A DNA stretch of 64,000 bases from Ornithinimicrobium ciconiae (GTDB lineage: Bacteria > Actinomycetota > Actinomycetes > Actinomycetales > Dermatophilaceae). The translations under genes were made by a program, and so were the position numbers. The stretch's first letter is position 1. The number at the start of each line of letters is the position of its first letter. The DNA is taken from assembly GCF_007197575.1 (NCBI RefSeq), contig NZ_CP041616.1, forward strand, positions 2,294,001-2,358,000, read 5' to 3'. This document shows, in pieces, positions 9,701 to 18,037 of the stretch. Below the pieces are notes generated by a model that was not told the DNA's origin, did not search any database, and saw only the letters and a list, made by a program, of their open reading frames with translations.

Positions 9701-10439
9701 GCACGAGGGCAAGATCATCACCTTCGCGGACACCCAGGCGGCTCCGGTGCCGGTCATCACCAGCCCGGAGTGGTCCGGCTCCGAGAGCGGCGGGCGGCGT
9801 TATGCGCCGTTCACCATCAACATCGAGCGGTCCAAGCCGTTCCACACCCTCACCGGTCGCCAACAGTTCTATGTCGACCACGACTGGATGCTCGACATGG
9901 GGGAGGGGCTGCCGACCTACAGGCCGCCGCTGAACATGACCCTGCTCTTCGGCGAGCCCGAGATCGGCGCCGAGGGCGAGCTCGGTGTCTCCGTGCGCTA
10001 TCTGACACCTCACAACAAGTGGTCGATCCACAGCGAATACCAGGACAACCTGTTCATGCTCTCGCTGTCCCGCGGTGGCCAGACGATCTGGATGTCCGAC
10101 CTCGACGCCGACAAGATCGGCGTCCTGGACAACGACTGGATCGAGGCAGTCAACCGCAACGGCGTCGTGGCCGCACGGGCGATCGTGAGCCACCGGATGC
10201 CCGAGGGCACGGTCTTTATGCACCACGCGCAGGACCGGTTGATCGACGTGCCGCTGACCGAGACCGACAACAAGCGCGGCGGCATCCATAACAGCCTGAC
10301 CAGGATCCTGATGAAGCCCAGTCACCTGATCGGCGGCTACGCCCAGCTCGCCTACTTCTTCAACTACATCGGCCCGACCGGCAACAACCGGGACGAAGTG
10401 ACCACCATCCGCAAGCGCACCGCCCCCGTCGCCTACTGA
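6723..10439 (+). CDS. narG: Respiratory nitrate reductase alpha subunit NarG
   Basis: The 1238-residue catalytic subunit reduces nitrate to nitrite at a molybdenum bis-MGD centre on the cytoplasmic face of the membrane. Ligands for the FS0 [4Fe-4S] cluster are visible as H70, C74, C78 and C113 (THGVNCTGSC ... RGCPRGAA). The molybdenum-ligand aspartate corresponds to D239 in FYDWYADLP. The stretch 'WGSNVPMTRTPDAHW' is a NarG hallmark. No full twin-arginine signal is seen, as expected for cytoplasmic-side NarG. It overlaps the upstream regulator by 1 nt, and narH follows after 33 bp. The length matches the family. Confidence 0.98.
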   Translation: MTDTAARPQTDTEPAGFDGPLSSALVGTRRFFTRGKVSDDQRTLSLEGGRSGDAFYRDRWSHDKVVRSTHGVNCTGSCSWKVYVKDGIITWEAQQTDYPTTGGDRPEYEPRGCPRGAAFSWYTYSPTRVRYPYVRGTLLEMYRRAKQEFGDPVVAWASIVQDEEKSRTYKAGRGKGGLVRSTWEETVEMIAAAHVYTIKRWGPDRIAGFSPIPAMSQVSYVSGARFNELIGAPMLSFYDWYADLPNASPQMWGDQTDVPESGDWWDAAYLIMWGSNVPMTRTPDAHWMIEARYRGQKVIAVAPDYAENVKFADEWVAPAPGTDGALAMGMGHVILKEFFVDQETEFFADYTKKFTDLPFLVSLVEAGDGSYRPGKFVVAGDLEGHPEGSSENSMWKPVVLDRVTDDVAVPQGSIGHRFGPEGEGKWNLDLGDIDPILSLYGDTSDSVPLELPRFDTGDKVVYEQRGVPVRRIGGHLVTTVLDLMLAHYGVGRPGLPGTWPEDLEDPTVPATPGWAEAISSVPSHQIARLAREFAQNAIDTGGRGMILMGAGTNHWYHSDQIYRAMLVLTTITGCQGRNGGGWAHYVGQEKVRPLMGFQHMAFALDWVRPPRHMNQTAYWYVNTSQYRYDTFTTDDVGAGTGAFQGRSMMDLLAQSVRLGWTPSYPQFDRSSLVLADEAAAAGTDVKDYVVSQLKEGSLNFAVEDPEAEQNWPRVLTLWRANLFGSSAKGNEYFLKHLLGTTNAVRASQAGPDQRPRDIAWPDEVPEGKLDLLMTIDFRMTSSTLLSDIVLPAATWYEKHDINTTDMHPYINSFNPAISPPWQSKNDWDAWKEVAKRFSELAVDHLGTRKDVVAKPLWHDTPEAMATVHGVVKDWKTGEVEPVPGKTMPVLVEVERDYTQIYAKMTAIGPLLEKVGMVTKGVKYDPTDFVERLRVVNGTVRGGVADGQPRLETDVHVAEAIMHLSGTTNGHLATQGFRDLEKRTGVQLHDLSAEHEGKIITFADTQAAPVPVITSPEWSGSESGGRRYAPFTINIERSKPFHTLTGRQQFYVDHDWMLDMGEGLPTYRPPLNMTLLFGEPEIGAEGELGVSVRYLTPHNKWSIHSEYQDNLFMLSLSRGGQTIWMSDLDADKIGVLDNDWIEAVNRNGVVAARAIVSHRMPEGTVFMHHAQDRLIDVPLTETDNKRGGIHNSLTRILMKPSHLIGGYAQLAYFFNYIGPTGNNRDEVTTIRKRTAPVAY

Positions 10440-10472
10440 CGCCCCGCAGCGTCGACCTACAGGAGAGATCAC

Positions 10473-12224
10473 ATGAGAGTCATGGCACAGATGGCCATGG
10501 TCATGAACCTGGACAAGTGCATCGGGTGCCACACCTGCTCGGTCACCTGCAAACAGGCATGGACCAACCGATCCGGCATGGAGTACGTCTGGTTCAACAA
10601 CGTGGAGACCCGCCCGGGTCTGGGCTACCCACGCACCTACGAGGACCAGGAGGAGTGGCAGGGGGGCTGGGTGCGCACCCCGGCGGGGCGGCTGAAGCTG
10701 CGCTCGGGTGGGCGGCTGAACAGGTTGCTCAACATCTTCTCCAACCCCAAGATGCCCTCGATCCAGGACTACTACGAGCCCTGGACCTACGACTACGAGA
10801 CGCTCCTCAACGCGCCAGCGCAAGAGGACTTCCCCGTGGCCAAGCCCTACTCCCTGATCACGGGCAAGCAGATGAACATCGAGTGGTCGGCCAACTGGGA
10901 CGACGACCTGGGGGGCAGCAAGCAGCACGCGGCCAAAGACCTGATGCTCAAGGGCATCGAGGACAAGGTGAAGATGGAGTTCGACGAGACCTTCATGTTC
11001 TATCTGCCGCGGATCTGCGAGCACTGCCTCAACCCCAGTTGTGCCGCGGCCTGCCCCTCGGGTGCGATCTACAAGCGCGAGGAGGACGGGATCGTCCTGG
11101 TGGACCAGGACAAGTGCCGCGGCTGGCGCATGTGCGTCACCGGCTGCCCCTACAAGAAGGTCTACTTCAACCACAAGACCGGCAAGGCCGAGAAGTGCAC
11201 CTTCTGCTATCCGCGCATCGAGGTCGGCATCCCGACGGTGTGCGCGGAGACCTGCGTGGGTCGGCTGCGTTATATCGGGCTGATGCTCTATGACGCCGAC
11301 AAGGTGCTCGAGGCAGCCGCCGTCGAGAACGACCACGACCTCTATGAGGCCCAGCGTTCGGTCTTCCTCGACCCGCGTGACCCTGCAGTCGAGCGAGCCG
11401 CCGAGGCTGCCGGCATCCCCGGGGACTGGATCGAGGCGGCCAAGAAGTCGCCGGTGCTCCGGCTGATCAACGACTACAAGGTGGCCCTGCCGCTGCACCC
11501 CGAGTACCGCACGATGCCGATGGTCTGGTATATCCCGCCGCTGTCCCCGGTCGTGGACGTCATCAAGGACACCGGCCACGACGCCGAGGACAGGGACAAC
11601 CTGTTCGCGGCCATCGACGCCCTGCGCATCCCGGTGGAATACCTCGCCAACCTCTTCACCGCGGGCGACCCGGGACCGGTCAACGACGTGCTGCGCAAGC
11701 TGGCCGCGATGCGCTCCTACATGCGGGACATCAACCTGGGTCGCGACCCACAGGCCAGCATCCCCGAGGCGGTCGGCATGACCGAGGAGGAGATGTATGA
11801 GATGTTCCGTCTCCTGGCGATCGCCAAGTATGACGATCGCTATGTCATCCCCTCCGCCCACGGCGAGGAGGCACACGCCCTGGAGGAGACCGCCACCGAC
11901 TGTCCGGTCAGCAACTACGACGACGAGCTCATGGACATCTCCGGACCGTTCGGTGAGGGCTCTGGACGTGGCAACACCACCCCGGTCGCGGTGGAGAACT
12001 TCCGGATGCTCCAGCAGCGGCAGACCTCCGACGCGCTGGTCTCTGGTGGGACCAAGATGGGCCGGGTCAACCTGCTCAACTGGGATGGCAAGGGCGTGCC
12101 CGCCGGGATGTTCCCGGACAGCGAGAAGGACGCCTCGGTCCAGACCGTCGACGGGCCGGCCCAGTTGGACTCCGCGCACTCCCGCCCGGACAACACCGCC
12201 GGGTCCAACGGCAAGGTGACGTGA
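10473..12224 (+). CDS. narH: Respiratory nitrate reductase beta subunit NarH
   Basis: This 583-residue iron-sulfur electron-transfer subunit links heme-bearing NarI to NarG. Four cysteine groups are present. The first, C16-x2-C19-x2-C22-x3-C26 (CIGCHTCSVTC), is followed by CEHC...CAAACP, then CRGWRMC...CP, then CTFC...CAETC. The tryptophan in the third group is the known mark of the [3Fe-4S] cluster. AGGAG lies 7 nt before the ATG. The stop overlaps the narJ start as TGATG. Length and domain order fit the family, and nothing appears broken. Confidence 0.98.
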   Translation: MRVMAQMAMVMNLDKCIGCHTCSVTCKQAWTNRSGMEYVWFNNVETRPGLGYPRTYEDQEEWQGGWVRTPAGRLKLRSGGRLNRLLNIFSNPKMPSIQDYYEPWTYDYETLLNAPAQEDFPVAKPYSLITGKQMNIEWSANWDDDLGGSKQHAAKDLMLKGIEDKVKMEFDETFMFYLPRICEHCLNPSCAAACPSGAIYKREEDGIVLVDQDKCRGWRMCVTGCPYKKVYFNHKTGKAEKCTFCYPRIEVGIPTVCAETCVGRLRYIGLMLYDADKVLEAAAVENDHDLYEAQRSVFLDPRDPAVERAAEAAGIPGDWIEAAKKSPVLRLINDYKVALPLHPEYRTMPMVWYIPPLSPVVDVIKDTGHDAEDRDNLFAAIDALRIPVEYLANLFTAGDPGPVNDVLRKLAAMRSYMRDINLGRDPQASIPEAVGMTEEEMYEMFRLLAIAKYDDRYVIPSAHGEEAHALEETATDCPVSNYDDELMDISGPFGEGSGRGNTTPVAVENFRMLQQRQTSDALVSGGTKMGRVNLLNWDGKGVPAGMFPDSEKDASVQTVDGPAQLDSAHSRPDNTAGSNGKVT

Positions 12225-13012
12225 TGCTGCCCTGGCGCCGCCACCGGCGGACCACCTCCAGCCTGGCGCCACAGGTCCAGGCGGACACCTGGCAGGTGTG
12301 CTCCCTGCTGCTGGACTATCCGGAGCAGACGCTCGTCGAGCAGCTCCCTGTCCTGCGCAGCGCCGTGGCCGGGCTCCCTCAGCGGCAGGCCGAGCCGTTG
12401 GGACGTTTCCTCGACACCGTGGAGCGTTCCGACCTGGGGGAGCTGCAGGAGTCCTACGTCGACACTTTCGACATCACCCGCAAGTGCGCACTGCACCTGA
12501 CCTACTTCCTGCACGGTGACACGCGCAAGCGTGGGGTCGCGCTCATCCAGTTCAAACAGCTCTATCGCCAGCACGGGGTCGAGCTCTCCGACGAGGACGC
12601 CGAGCTGCCCGACCACCTCACCGTGGTGTTGGAGTTCGGCGCCACGGTGGCGCCCGAGGCGGCGTGGAAGCTGCTCAACGACCACCGGGTCGGCATCGAG
12701 CTGCTGCGCCGGGCTCTGCTGCGCCGCGAGTCGCCGTGGGCGGACGTCATCCTGGCGGTCTGCAGCACCCTGCCGGAGCTGGAGGGCGACGACACGCAGG
12801 CCCTGGCCAAGCTGATCGCCCAGGGGCCGCCGCAGGAGACGGTCGGCCTGGATGACACCGCCCTCAACGCGCCCTATGCGATCGACCCGGCCCTGGACGA
12901 ACTGTCGCGGGGTCCGGCGATGCACCCCACGAGCGACTGCGGTGGAGGATCCGCCGACTCCGACTCACGGCATACTCTCGGCCCGACTATCCCTGTAGGA
13001 GCCCCCCGATGA
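12224..13012 (+). CDS. narJ: Nitrate reductase assembly chaperone NarJ
   Basis: This 262-residue cytoplasmic chaperone of the TorD/NarJ family is needed to insert the molybdenum cofactor into NarG before NarGH docks on NarI. It carries the typical NarJ start (CSLLLDYPEQTLVEQLP) and the core DTFDITRKCALHLTYFLHGD. The start ATG overlaps the narH stop by 1 nt, and the stop overlaps the narI start by 4 nt. The last 40 or so residues are low-complexity and less conserved-looking. Its place between narH and narI is the standard order. Confidence 0.96.
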   Translation: MLPWRRHRRTTSSLAPQVQADTWQVCSLLLDYPEQTLVEQLPVLRSAVAGLPQRQAEPLGRFLDTVERSDLGELQESYVDTFDITRKCALHLTYFLHGDTRKRGVALIQFKQLYRQHGVELSDEDAELPDHLTVVLEFGATVAPEAAWKLLNDHRVGIELLRRALLRRESPWADVILAVCSTLPELEGDDTQALAKLIAQGPPQETVGLDDTALNAPYAIDPALDELSRGPAMHPTSDCGGGSADSDSRHTLGPTIPVGAPR

Positions 13013-13782
13013 GCACCTTCCTCTGGGTGATCTTCCCCTATATCTGCCTAGCGGTCTTCGTCGTCGGACACATCTGGCGCTACCGCTACGACAAGTTCGG
13101 GTGGACCACGCGCAGCTCTCAGCTCTATGAGAGCAAACTGCTGCGGATCGGCAGCCCGCTGTTCCACTTCGGGATCCTGGGCGTGGCCGGCGGGCACTTC
13201 CTCGGCCTCGTCATCCCGCAGAGTCTGACCGACCGGATCGGCATGAGCCACGGGATGTACCACTTCATCGCGATGGCGTTCGGCATCCCGGCGGGCATCG
13301 CGGCCGTCGTGGGCCTGGCGATCCTGATCTATCGACGCCGCACCGTCGGGCCGGTCTTCTCCGCCACCACCATCAATGACAAGGCGATGTATGCCGTGCT
13401 GGCCGTCGTGATGTTCCTGGGCATCTGGAACACCATCGCCGGCGGCATCTTCACCATCGGTGGCGAGTACAACTACCGTGATGGGGTCTCACCGTGGTTC
13501 CGGCAGATCTTCTGGTTCCAGCCGGACACCGCCCTGATGGCCGGCGGCGTACCGCGGAGTGGGGGTGCGGCACTGGACCCGGCACCGTTGGGCTTCCAGC
13601 TGCACGCCTTGGCTGCCTTCCTGCTGATCGCGATGTGGCCGTTCACGCGGCTGGTGCACGTCTTCAGCGCACCGATCGGCTACTTCACCAGGCCCTACAT
13701 CGTCTATCGCAGCCGGGACAGCCGGCCGGGGTCGGCGACCGGGAGCCGGGCTCCCAAGCGAGGCTGGGAGAAGGTTGGCTGA
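13009..13782 (+). CDS. narI: Respiratory nitrate reductase gamma subunit NarI
   Basis: This 257-residue, five-helix membrane protein binds two b-type hemes and takes electrons from menaquinol. The four heme-ligand histidines are recognisable. H53 and H63 are ten apart in 'LFHFGILGVAGGHF'. A second pair, 18 apart, lies in the last membrane helices (HALAAFL ... RLVH). Both spacings match those of E. coli NarI. The ATG overlaps the narJ stop, and the coding end overlaps the next gene's TTG start by 8 nt, making the cofactor genes part of the same transcript. Confidence 0.97.
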   Translation: MSTFLWVIFPYICLAVFVVGHIWRYRYDKFGWTTRSSQLYESKLLRIGSPLFHFGILGVAGGHFLGLVIPQSLTDRIGMSHGMYHFIAMAFGIPAGIAAVVGLAILIYRRRTVGPVFSATTINDKAMYAVLAVVMFLGIWNTIAGGIFTIGGEYNYRDGVSPWFRQIFWFQPDTALMAGGVPRSGGAALDPAPLGFQLHALAAFLLIAMWPFTRLVHVFSAPIGYFTRPYIVYRSRDSRPGSATGSRAPKRGWEKVG

Positions 13783-15013
13783 GCACGCGGGTTCTGGGCT
13801 GCCGGCGACGACTCCTGGCTCGACGACTCCTGGCCCGACACAAGCTGGCCCGACACAATCTGGGCTGTTGCCGGTCGCCCCTGTCGAGGAGCTTACCGCC
13901 GACCAACTGAGCCGCTACTCCCGGCACCTGCTGCTGCCGGGCATCGGGCTGGACGGTCAGAAGAGGCTGGTCAACGCCCGGGTGGCCGTGGTGGGCGCCG
14001 GCGGCCTCGGCTCACCGGCCCTGCTCTATCTGGCGGCCGCGGGGGTGGGACACCTGACGGTGATCGATGACGACCGGGTCGACCTGACCAACCTGCAGCG
14101 TCAGGTGATCCACCGGGTCGAGGACCTGGGCAACACCAAGGTGGACAGCGCCCTGCGCGCGGTCCGGGACCTCAACCCTCTGGTGTCGGTGACCGGTGTC
14201 CGGGAGCACCTGGACGAGACCAATGCCATGGACATCCTGGCCGGTCACCACCTCGTCCTGGACGGCTCGGACAACTTCGACACCCGCTATGTGGTCAACG
14301 ACGCCGCGGTGGCGCTGGGCATACCGCTGGTCTGGGCCGCGGTGTTGCGGTTCGATGCCCAGATCACCACCTTCCTGCCGCCGTCGCTGGTGGGGGAGGC
14401 GGCCGTGCAGCTGCGTGACCTGTTCCCGGTGCCGCCCAGGGCCGAGGACGTGCCCAGCTGCGCCGAGGCCGGGGTGCTCGGCGCGATGGTCGGTCAGGTC
14501 GGCTCGATCATGGCGGGTGAGGCCGTGAAGCTGATCACCGGCACCGGTGAGCCGCTCGCCGGGCGGGTCCTGCTGCTGGATGCACTCACCCAACGGACCC
14601 GGGAGATTCCGCTGCGCCCCCTCGAGACCACCGGTGACGGCCATCCCGGGACGACCCGGGGATGGATGCCGGAGGCGGGGGAGAGCCGCGACGTGGTCGC
14701 GATCCCGGAGATGACACCACTGCAGGTGCACGAGCACAACGACGAGCTGCAGATCATCGACGTGCGCGAGCCGGGGGAGCACGCGCTCGGCACGGTGCCG
14801 CAGGCCCGCACGGTTCCGGTCGGTGAGGTGCTCGCCTGGGAGGACCGTGCCGCGGTCGGTGAGGGCCCGGTCGTCTTCTACTGCAAGACCGGCCCCCGCG
14901 CGGGCCGCGCCGCCCGCCACCTGGTGCACCTCGGACACCCCGACGTCCGGGTGATGACCGGAGGGATCCTGGGCTGGATCGACGAGGTCGACCCGTCGCT
15001 GCCGAGATACTGA
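13775..15013 (+). CDS. moeZ: MoeZ-like ThiF/rhodanese sulfurtransferase
   Basis: This 412-residue protein has two domains. An adenylating E1-like ThiF/MoeB domain spans about residues 40-300, with the ATP-binding loop GAGGLGS near 74-80. A C-terminal rhodanese domain has its active cysteine at C370 (CKTGPRAG). Such proteins activate the C-terminal glycine of MoaD or ThiS and transfer sulfur to it, here probably for molybdopterin synthesis. The start appears to be TTG, overlapping narI by 8 nt; a later start near residue 31 is possible because residues 10-30 are a Thr/Pro/Gly repeat. The usual GPxYRDLFP cysteine/tyrosine site reads AAVQLRDLFP. Confidence 0.88.
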   Translation: MAEHAGSGLPATTPGSTTPGPTQAGPTQSGLLPVAPVEELTADQLSRYSRHLLLPGIGLDGQKRLVNARVAVVGAGGLGSPALLYLAAAGVGHLTVIDDDRVDLTNLQRQVIHRVEDLGNTKVDSALRAVRDLNPLVSVTGVREHLDETNAMDILAGHHLVLDGSDNFDTRYVVNDAAVALGIPLVWAAVLRFDAQITTFLPPSLVGEAAVQLRDLFPVPPRAEDVPSCAEAGVLGAMVGQVGSIMAGEAVKLITGTGEPLAGRVLLLDALTQRTREIPLRPLETTGDGHPGTTRGWMPEAGESRDVVAIPEMTPLQVHEHNDELQIIDVREPGEHALGTVPQARTVPVGEVLAWEDRAAVGEGPVVFYCKTGPRAGRAARHLVHLGHPDVRVMTGGILGWIDEVDPSLPRY

Positions 15014-15657
15014 TGGCTGGCAGTCCCACGCCCCACCCCATCCCGGAGCACGACCTCATCGTGCTGGCCGGGGGAGGGGGCTCGCGCCTCGGCGGAGTGG
15101 ACAAGGCCGCGCTCACGGTCGGTGGCCGCTCCCTGCTGGATCGAGTCCTGGAGGCAGCCGAGGCCGCACGACGCACCGTCGTCGTCGGGGCGGTCCGCAC
15201 ACCCCCGGGTGTGCTGCAGACCCTGGAGGATCCACCGGCCGGGGGCCCGGTCGCAGGCATCGCCGCCGGCGTGGCAGCCCTCGCAGTCGCAACGGGAGCC
15301 GCCCGGTCCACCGCTGCTGCTCCCTGGACCCTGGTGATCGCCGTCGACCAGCCCACCGCGGCCGAGGCCGCCCCGGACCTGTTGACCGCCGCGGGCGTTG
15401 CCTGGCCACAGATTGACCTGGTCTGCCCCCACGATGCCAGTGGCCACCCGCAGTGGCTCCTGGCGGCATACCGCACGGCGTCGCTGCGACGGGCGCTCGT
15501 TCCGTTCGGGTCGGGGCACGGTGTCTCGGTGCGCCGGCTCGTGGCCGGGCTGACCATCGGTGACGTCGACACGGGCCACCAGGGCGACATCGACACCTGG
15601 GAGGACCACGCGGCCTGGCAGGAGCGGCTCTCGACACCTCCCGACCACCGGGTGTGA
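15013..15657 (+). CDS. mobA: Molybdenum cofactor guanylyltransferase MobA-like
   Basis: This 214-residue protein has a GTP-binding start, LAGGGGSRLGGVDK (residues 18-31), which is the nucleotidyltransferase signature of MobA. MobA adds GMP to molybdopterin to form the MGD cofactor that NarG requires. Its ATG overlaps the stop of the MoeZ-like gene (TGATG), so it is translationally coupled to the nar/moe unit. Homologous proteins also transfer CMP (MocA) or act on other cofactors, but the nar context favours MobA. Confidence 0.85.
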   Translation: MAGSPTPHPIPEHDLIVLAGGGGSRLGGVDKAALTVGGRSLLDRVLEAAEAARRTVVVGAVRTPPGVLQTLEDPPAGGPVAGIAAGVAALAVATGAARSTAAAPWTLVIAVDQPTAAEAAPDLLTAAGVAWPQIDLVCPHDASGHPQWLLAAYRTASLRRALVPFGSGHGVSVRRLVAGLTIGDVDTGHQGDIDTWEDHAAWQERLSTPPDHRV

Positions 15658-15732
15658 CACGGGGCTGACCGGGCCCGGTGCCGCCCAGCACAAGGTCTGA
15701 GAGACTGGGACCAGGACCACTAGGAGGCACAG

Positions 15733-15972
15733 ATGGCAACCGTTCGCTACTTCGCCGCAGCTGCAGAGGCAGCCGGGACGGAGCAGGAGCAGGTGATCGC
15801 TGCCGACCTCGGCACGCTGGTCACCGATCTCGTGGAGCGGCACGGCGCCGTCCTGGCAGACGTGCTGCGCCGCAGCTCGCTGCTGCACGAGGGCCGCTAC
15901 GTCTCGGACCACAGCACCACGTTGAGCGCGGACGCCGTGGTCGACGTGCTGCCGCCCTTTGCCGGCGGCTGA
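15733..15972 (+). CDS. moaD: Molybdopterin synthase small subunit MoaD
   Basis: This is a 79-residue ubiquitin-fold sulfur carrier of the MoaD/ThiS family. It begins MATVRYFAAAAEAAG and ends LPPFAGG; the terminal Gly-Gly is the site activated by MoeB/MoeZ and thiocarboxylated. AGGAGG lies before the ATG. It sits 75 bp after mobA on the same strand, so the local set offers the sulfur carrier, its activating enzyme and the guanylyltransferase. The large subunit MoaE is not in the window. Confidence 0.92.
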   Translation: MATVRYFAAAAEAAGTEQEQVIAADLGTLVTDLVERHGAVLADVLRRSSLLHEGRYVSDHSTTLSADAVVDVLPPFAGG

Positions 15973-15995
15973 TCCGCGCCCAGAACCTGACCGCC

Positions 15996-16559
15996 GTGGG
16001 CACTGTCGATCTGGCGCGCCTGAGCGCCGCCGAGGCCGTGGCCCGTGCCGACCACCTCGCGCACATCTATGGGTCGGCCCAGGGCGCAGCCGCGGAGCCG
16101 GCCAGCGGGTGGGCGGCCCACCTGGTCACTAGCGTGCAGGAGTATGCCGGGGCGACGGTCCGCGTCGCGCTGTCCGGCCCTGCCGTGGGGCCACCCGGTA
16201 GGGCTGCTCGTGAGATCGTGGGCTTCCTGCACGGCTATGACCTGCAGCTACAGCACTGGTGGCCACAGCAGGTCGAGCCCGCCCTGCGAGCGCGCGGGCA
16301 CGGGTTCTGGCTCGAGGACGCCTTCGAGCTGGTCGAACTCGACGTCCTCCCGCAGGCGCAGGGACGGGGGATCGGCACCGCCCTGCTCACCGCGCAACTG
16401 GCCGAGATGCACCAGCGCCGGATGCTGCTGGCCACGGATCCTGCAGGCCGGGCGCGCGTGCTCTACCGACGCCTCGGCTTCGTCGATCTGGTGCCCGACT
16501 TCGTCTATGAGGGCACGGCCTACGGTGCCGCGCTGATGGGCTGGGACCGGCACGCCTGA
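15996..16559 (+). CDS. GNAT-family N-acetyltransferase
   Basis: This protein of about 187 residues has the GNAT acetyl-CoA loop QGRGIGTALL near residues 122-131 and the downstream pattern LYRRLGF, typical of N-acetyltransferases. A central part (GFWLEDAFELVELDVLP) forms the preceding beta strand. The start is uncertain: GTG at 15996 has no ribosome site, but the open frame upstream overlaps moaD and does not look protein-like. It follows moaD by 23 nt and may be in the same transcript by position only. The substrate is unknown. Confidence 0.75.
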   Translation: MGTVDLARLSAAEAVARADHLAHIYGSAQGAAAEPASGWAAHLVTSVQEYAGATVRVALSGPAVGPPGRAAREIVGFLHGYDLQLQHWWPQQVEPALRARGHGFWLEDAFELVELDVLPQAQGRGIGTALLTAQLAEMHQRRMLLATDPAGRARVLYRRLGFVDLVPDFVYEGTAYGAALMGWDRHA

Positions 16560-16596
16560 CGGCCAGGTCCGAGGACCATCTGGTCTGTCAGGTCTG

Positions 16597-17103
16597 TCAG
16601 GTCTGTGAGTCCGGCTCCGCGTCGGCGAGGGCGCTGCGCTCGATGTGCTCGATGGCCAGTTGCAGAGTGCGGCCGGGGGCCTCATGGTCCGCGTGACAGA
16701 ACAGGCTGACCCTGGCCGGCCCCACGACCCAGTGCGACACCTCGCTCGGTGGTCGGCGCCGGTCGAAGGCCTTCTCCGGCGTGCCGTGCTGGGTGGTCAA
16801 CTGCTCGGTGGCCTCGTCATAGACGTCCTGGACCTGCTGCGCGGGCCCGTTGGCCAGCGCATGGACACCGACCAGCGCCTTCTCGAACTCGTGCACGATG
16901 AGATAGTCCGCCGCGAGCTCGCGGTCGCCGGTCAGCCGGAAGGCCCGTCCGCTGTGCCCTGGGGCCGCCTCCCCGCGCGCCAGGTGCAGTCGCTCGAGAA
17001 AGGCGTCGACGGCCTCTTGACCGGTCGGCCACTCGGGATCCACCAGCACCTCCTGCACCAGATCTTGGAGCATGTTGGAGGTGGGCAATCCTTTCGTGAC
17101 CAT
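16597..17103 (-). CDS. Hypothetical protein
   Basis: This is a 168-residue soluble protein of no recognised family. It is acidic and charged, with no signal peptide or membrane segment. Sequence features include 'RAFRLTGDRELAADYLIVHE' and a C-terminal half with SHWVVGPARVSLFCHADHE. It reads as an ordinary coding frame by codon usage, and the ATG at 17103 is convincing by position. It is divergent from the DUF5995-like gene. The last codons lie in a small 9-bp triple repeat at 16582-16608. No function is proposed. Confidence 0.6.
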   Translation of the reverse strand: MVTKGLPTSNMLQDLVQEVLVDPEWPTGQEAVDAFLERLHLARGEAAPGHSGRAFRLTGDRELAADYLIVHEFEKALVGVHALANGPAQQVQDVYDEATEQLTTQHGTPEKAFDRRRPPSEVSHWVVGPARVSLFCHADHEAPGRTLQLAIEHIERSALADAEPDSQT

Positions 17104-17232
17104 CTGCTCACGGTAGGGCGGGTCGGACGATGTCGCATGTCGGGACCGTCCCCGAGGCCTCCACGGGCGCTCCGGTCCGGTTCGGAGGCCCAGCCTCTTG
17201 CCCTGGCGGTCCCCCCGGTGGTCGAATCACTC

Positions 17233-18003
17233 ATGGGACTCCTCGACGCCCTGGACAGCGTGCGCAAGGTTCTCCGGCTGCCACCGCGCAGCAGAGCACG
17301 TCAGGCACCACCACCACGCCAGCTCCCCACCGTGGCCGCCGTGGTGGCGGCACTGCGCACGATCGATACCGAGCTCGATCACCACGACGGTGTCTGGCAG
17401 TTCAACCGGATGTATCTGCAGGTCACCGAACTGGTCGATGAGCGGATCCGGGAAGGCTACTTTGCCAACGCCGCCTTCATGGAACGGCTGGACATCGTTT
17501 TTGCCCACCTCTATCTGGACACCGTGCAGGCCGACGCCGAGGGACGGCACATCGCCGAGTGCTGGGAGCCAGTCTTCGACCAGCGTGACCAACCGCTGGT
17601 GCCCATTCAGTTCGCGGTGGCCGGCATGAACGCTCACATCAACCACGACCTCGGGGTGGCCGTGGTGGCCACCTGCCAGCAGTTGGGCCTGAGCCCGTCC
17701 AGCCCAGGAGTGCACGCGGACTACGTCAAGGTCACGGGGCTGCTGGCGGAGGTGCATGAGCAGGTGCGCCAACGCTTTCTCAACGGTGTGGTGCTCTCGG
17801 TGGACCGCGAGCTGTCCCCGCTGCTCACGCTCATGGGCTCCTGGAGCATCGCCCGGGCCCGCGAGGCCGCTTGGACCAACAGCGAGGTTCTGTGGGAGCT
17901 GCGCGACTCACCGGTGCTCCGGGACAGCTTCCAACTCAGTCTGTGCCGAGCCGTCGGCCTTGCCGGACGCACCCTGTTGGTGCGGGTGGCCGCGCCGATC
18001 TGA
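17233..18003 (+). CDS. DUF5995-family protein
   Basis: This is a 256-residue soluble protein. It includes FNRMYLQVTELV, FMERLDIVFAHLYLDTV and 'GMNAHINHDLGVAVVATC', which match my memory of the actinobacterial DUF5995 family, whose function is unknown. The His residues in HINHD could bind metal, but this is only suggested by the pattern. I chose the ATG at 17233 because the coding-like sequence begins there; the same frame continues upstream without resembling protein. Its 3' end lies 34 bp from the convergent rlmC gene. Confidence 0.72.
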   Translation: MGLLDALDSVRKVLRLPPRSRARQAPPPRQLPTVAAVVAALRTIDTELDHHDGVWQFNRMYLQVTELVDERIREGYFANAAFMERLDIVFAHLYLDTVQADAEGRHIAECWEPVFDQRDQPLVPIQFAVAGMNAHINHDLGVAVVATCQQLGLSPSSPGVHADYVKVTGLLAEVHEQVRQRFLNGVVLSVDRELSPLLTLMGSWSIARAREAAWTNSEVLWELRDSPVLRDSFQLSLCRAVGLAGRTLLVRVAAPI

Positions 18004-18037
18004 CCGGCGTCCGGTCCGCCCCTCGGCCCCGGCTCTC

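Noticed and set aside
6393..12272. A 1959-codon open frame on the reverse strand opposite narG and narH
   Set aside because: It has no recognisable domains, is dominated by Arg, Gly, Val, His and Asp as expected for an antisense frame in high-GC coding DNA, and sits exactly under two certain genes.
15678..15995. N-terminal extension of the GNAT gene
   Set aside because: It would overlap moaD fully in another frame and its sequence is Arg/Pro-rich without resemblance to GNAT proteins.
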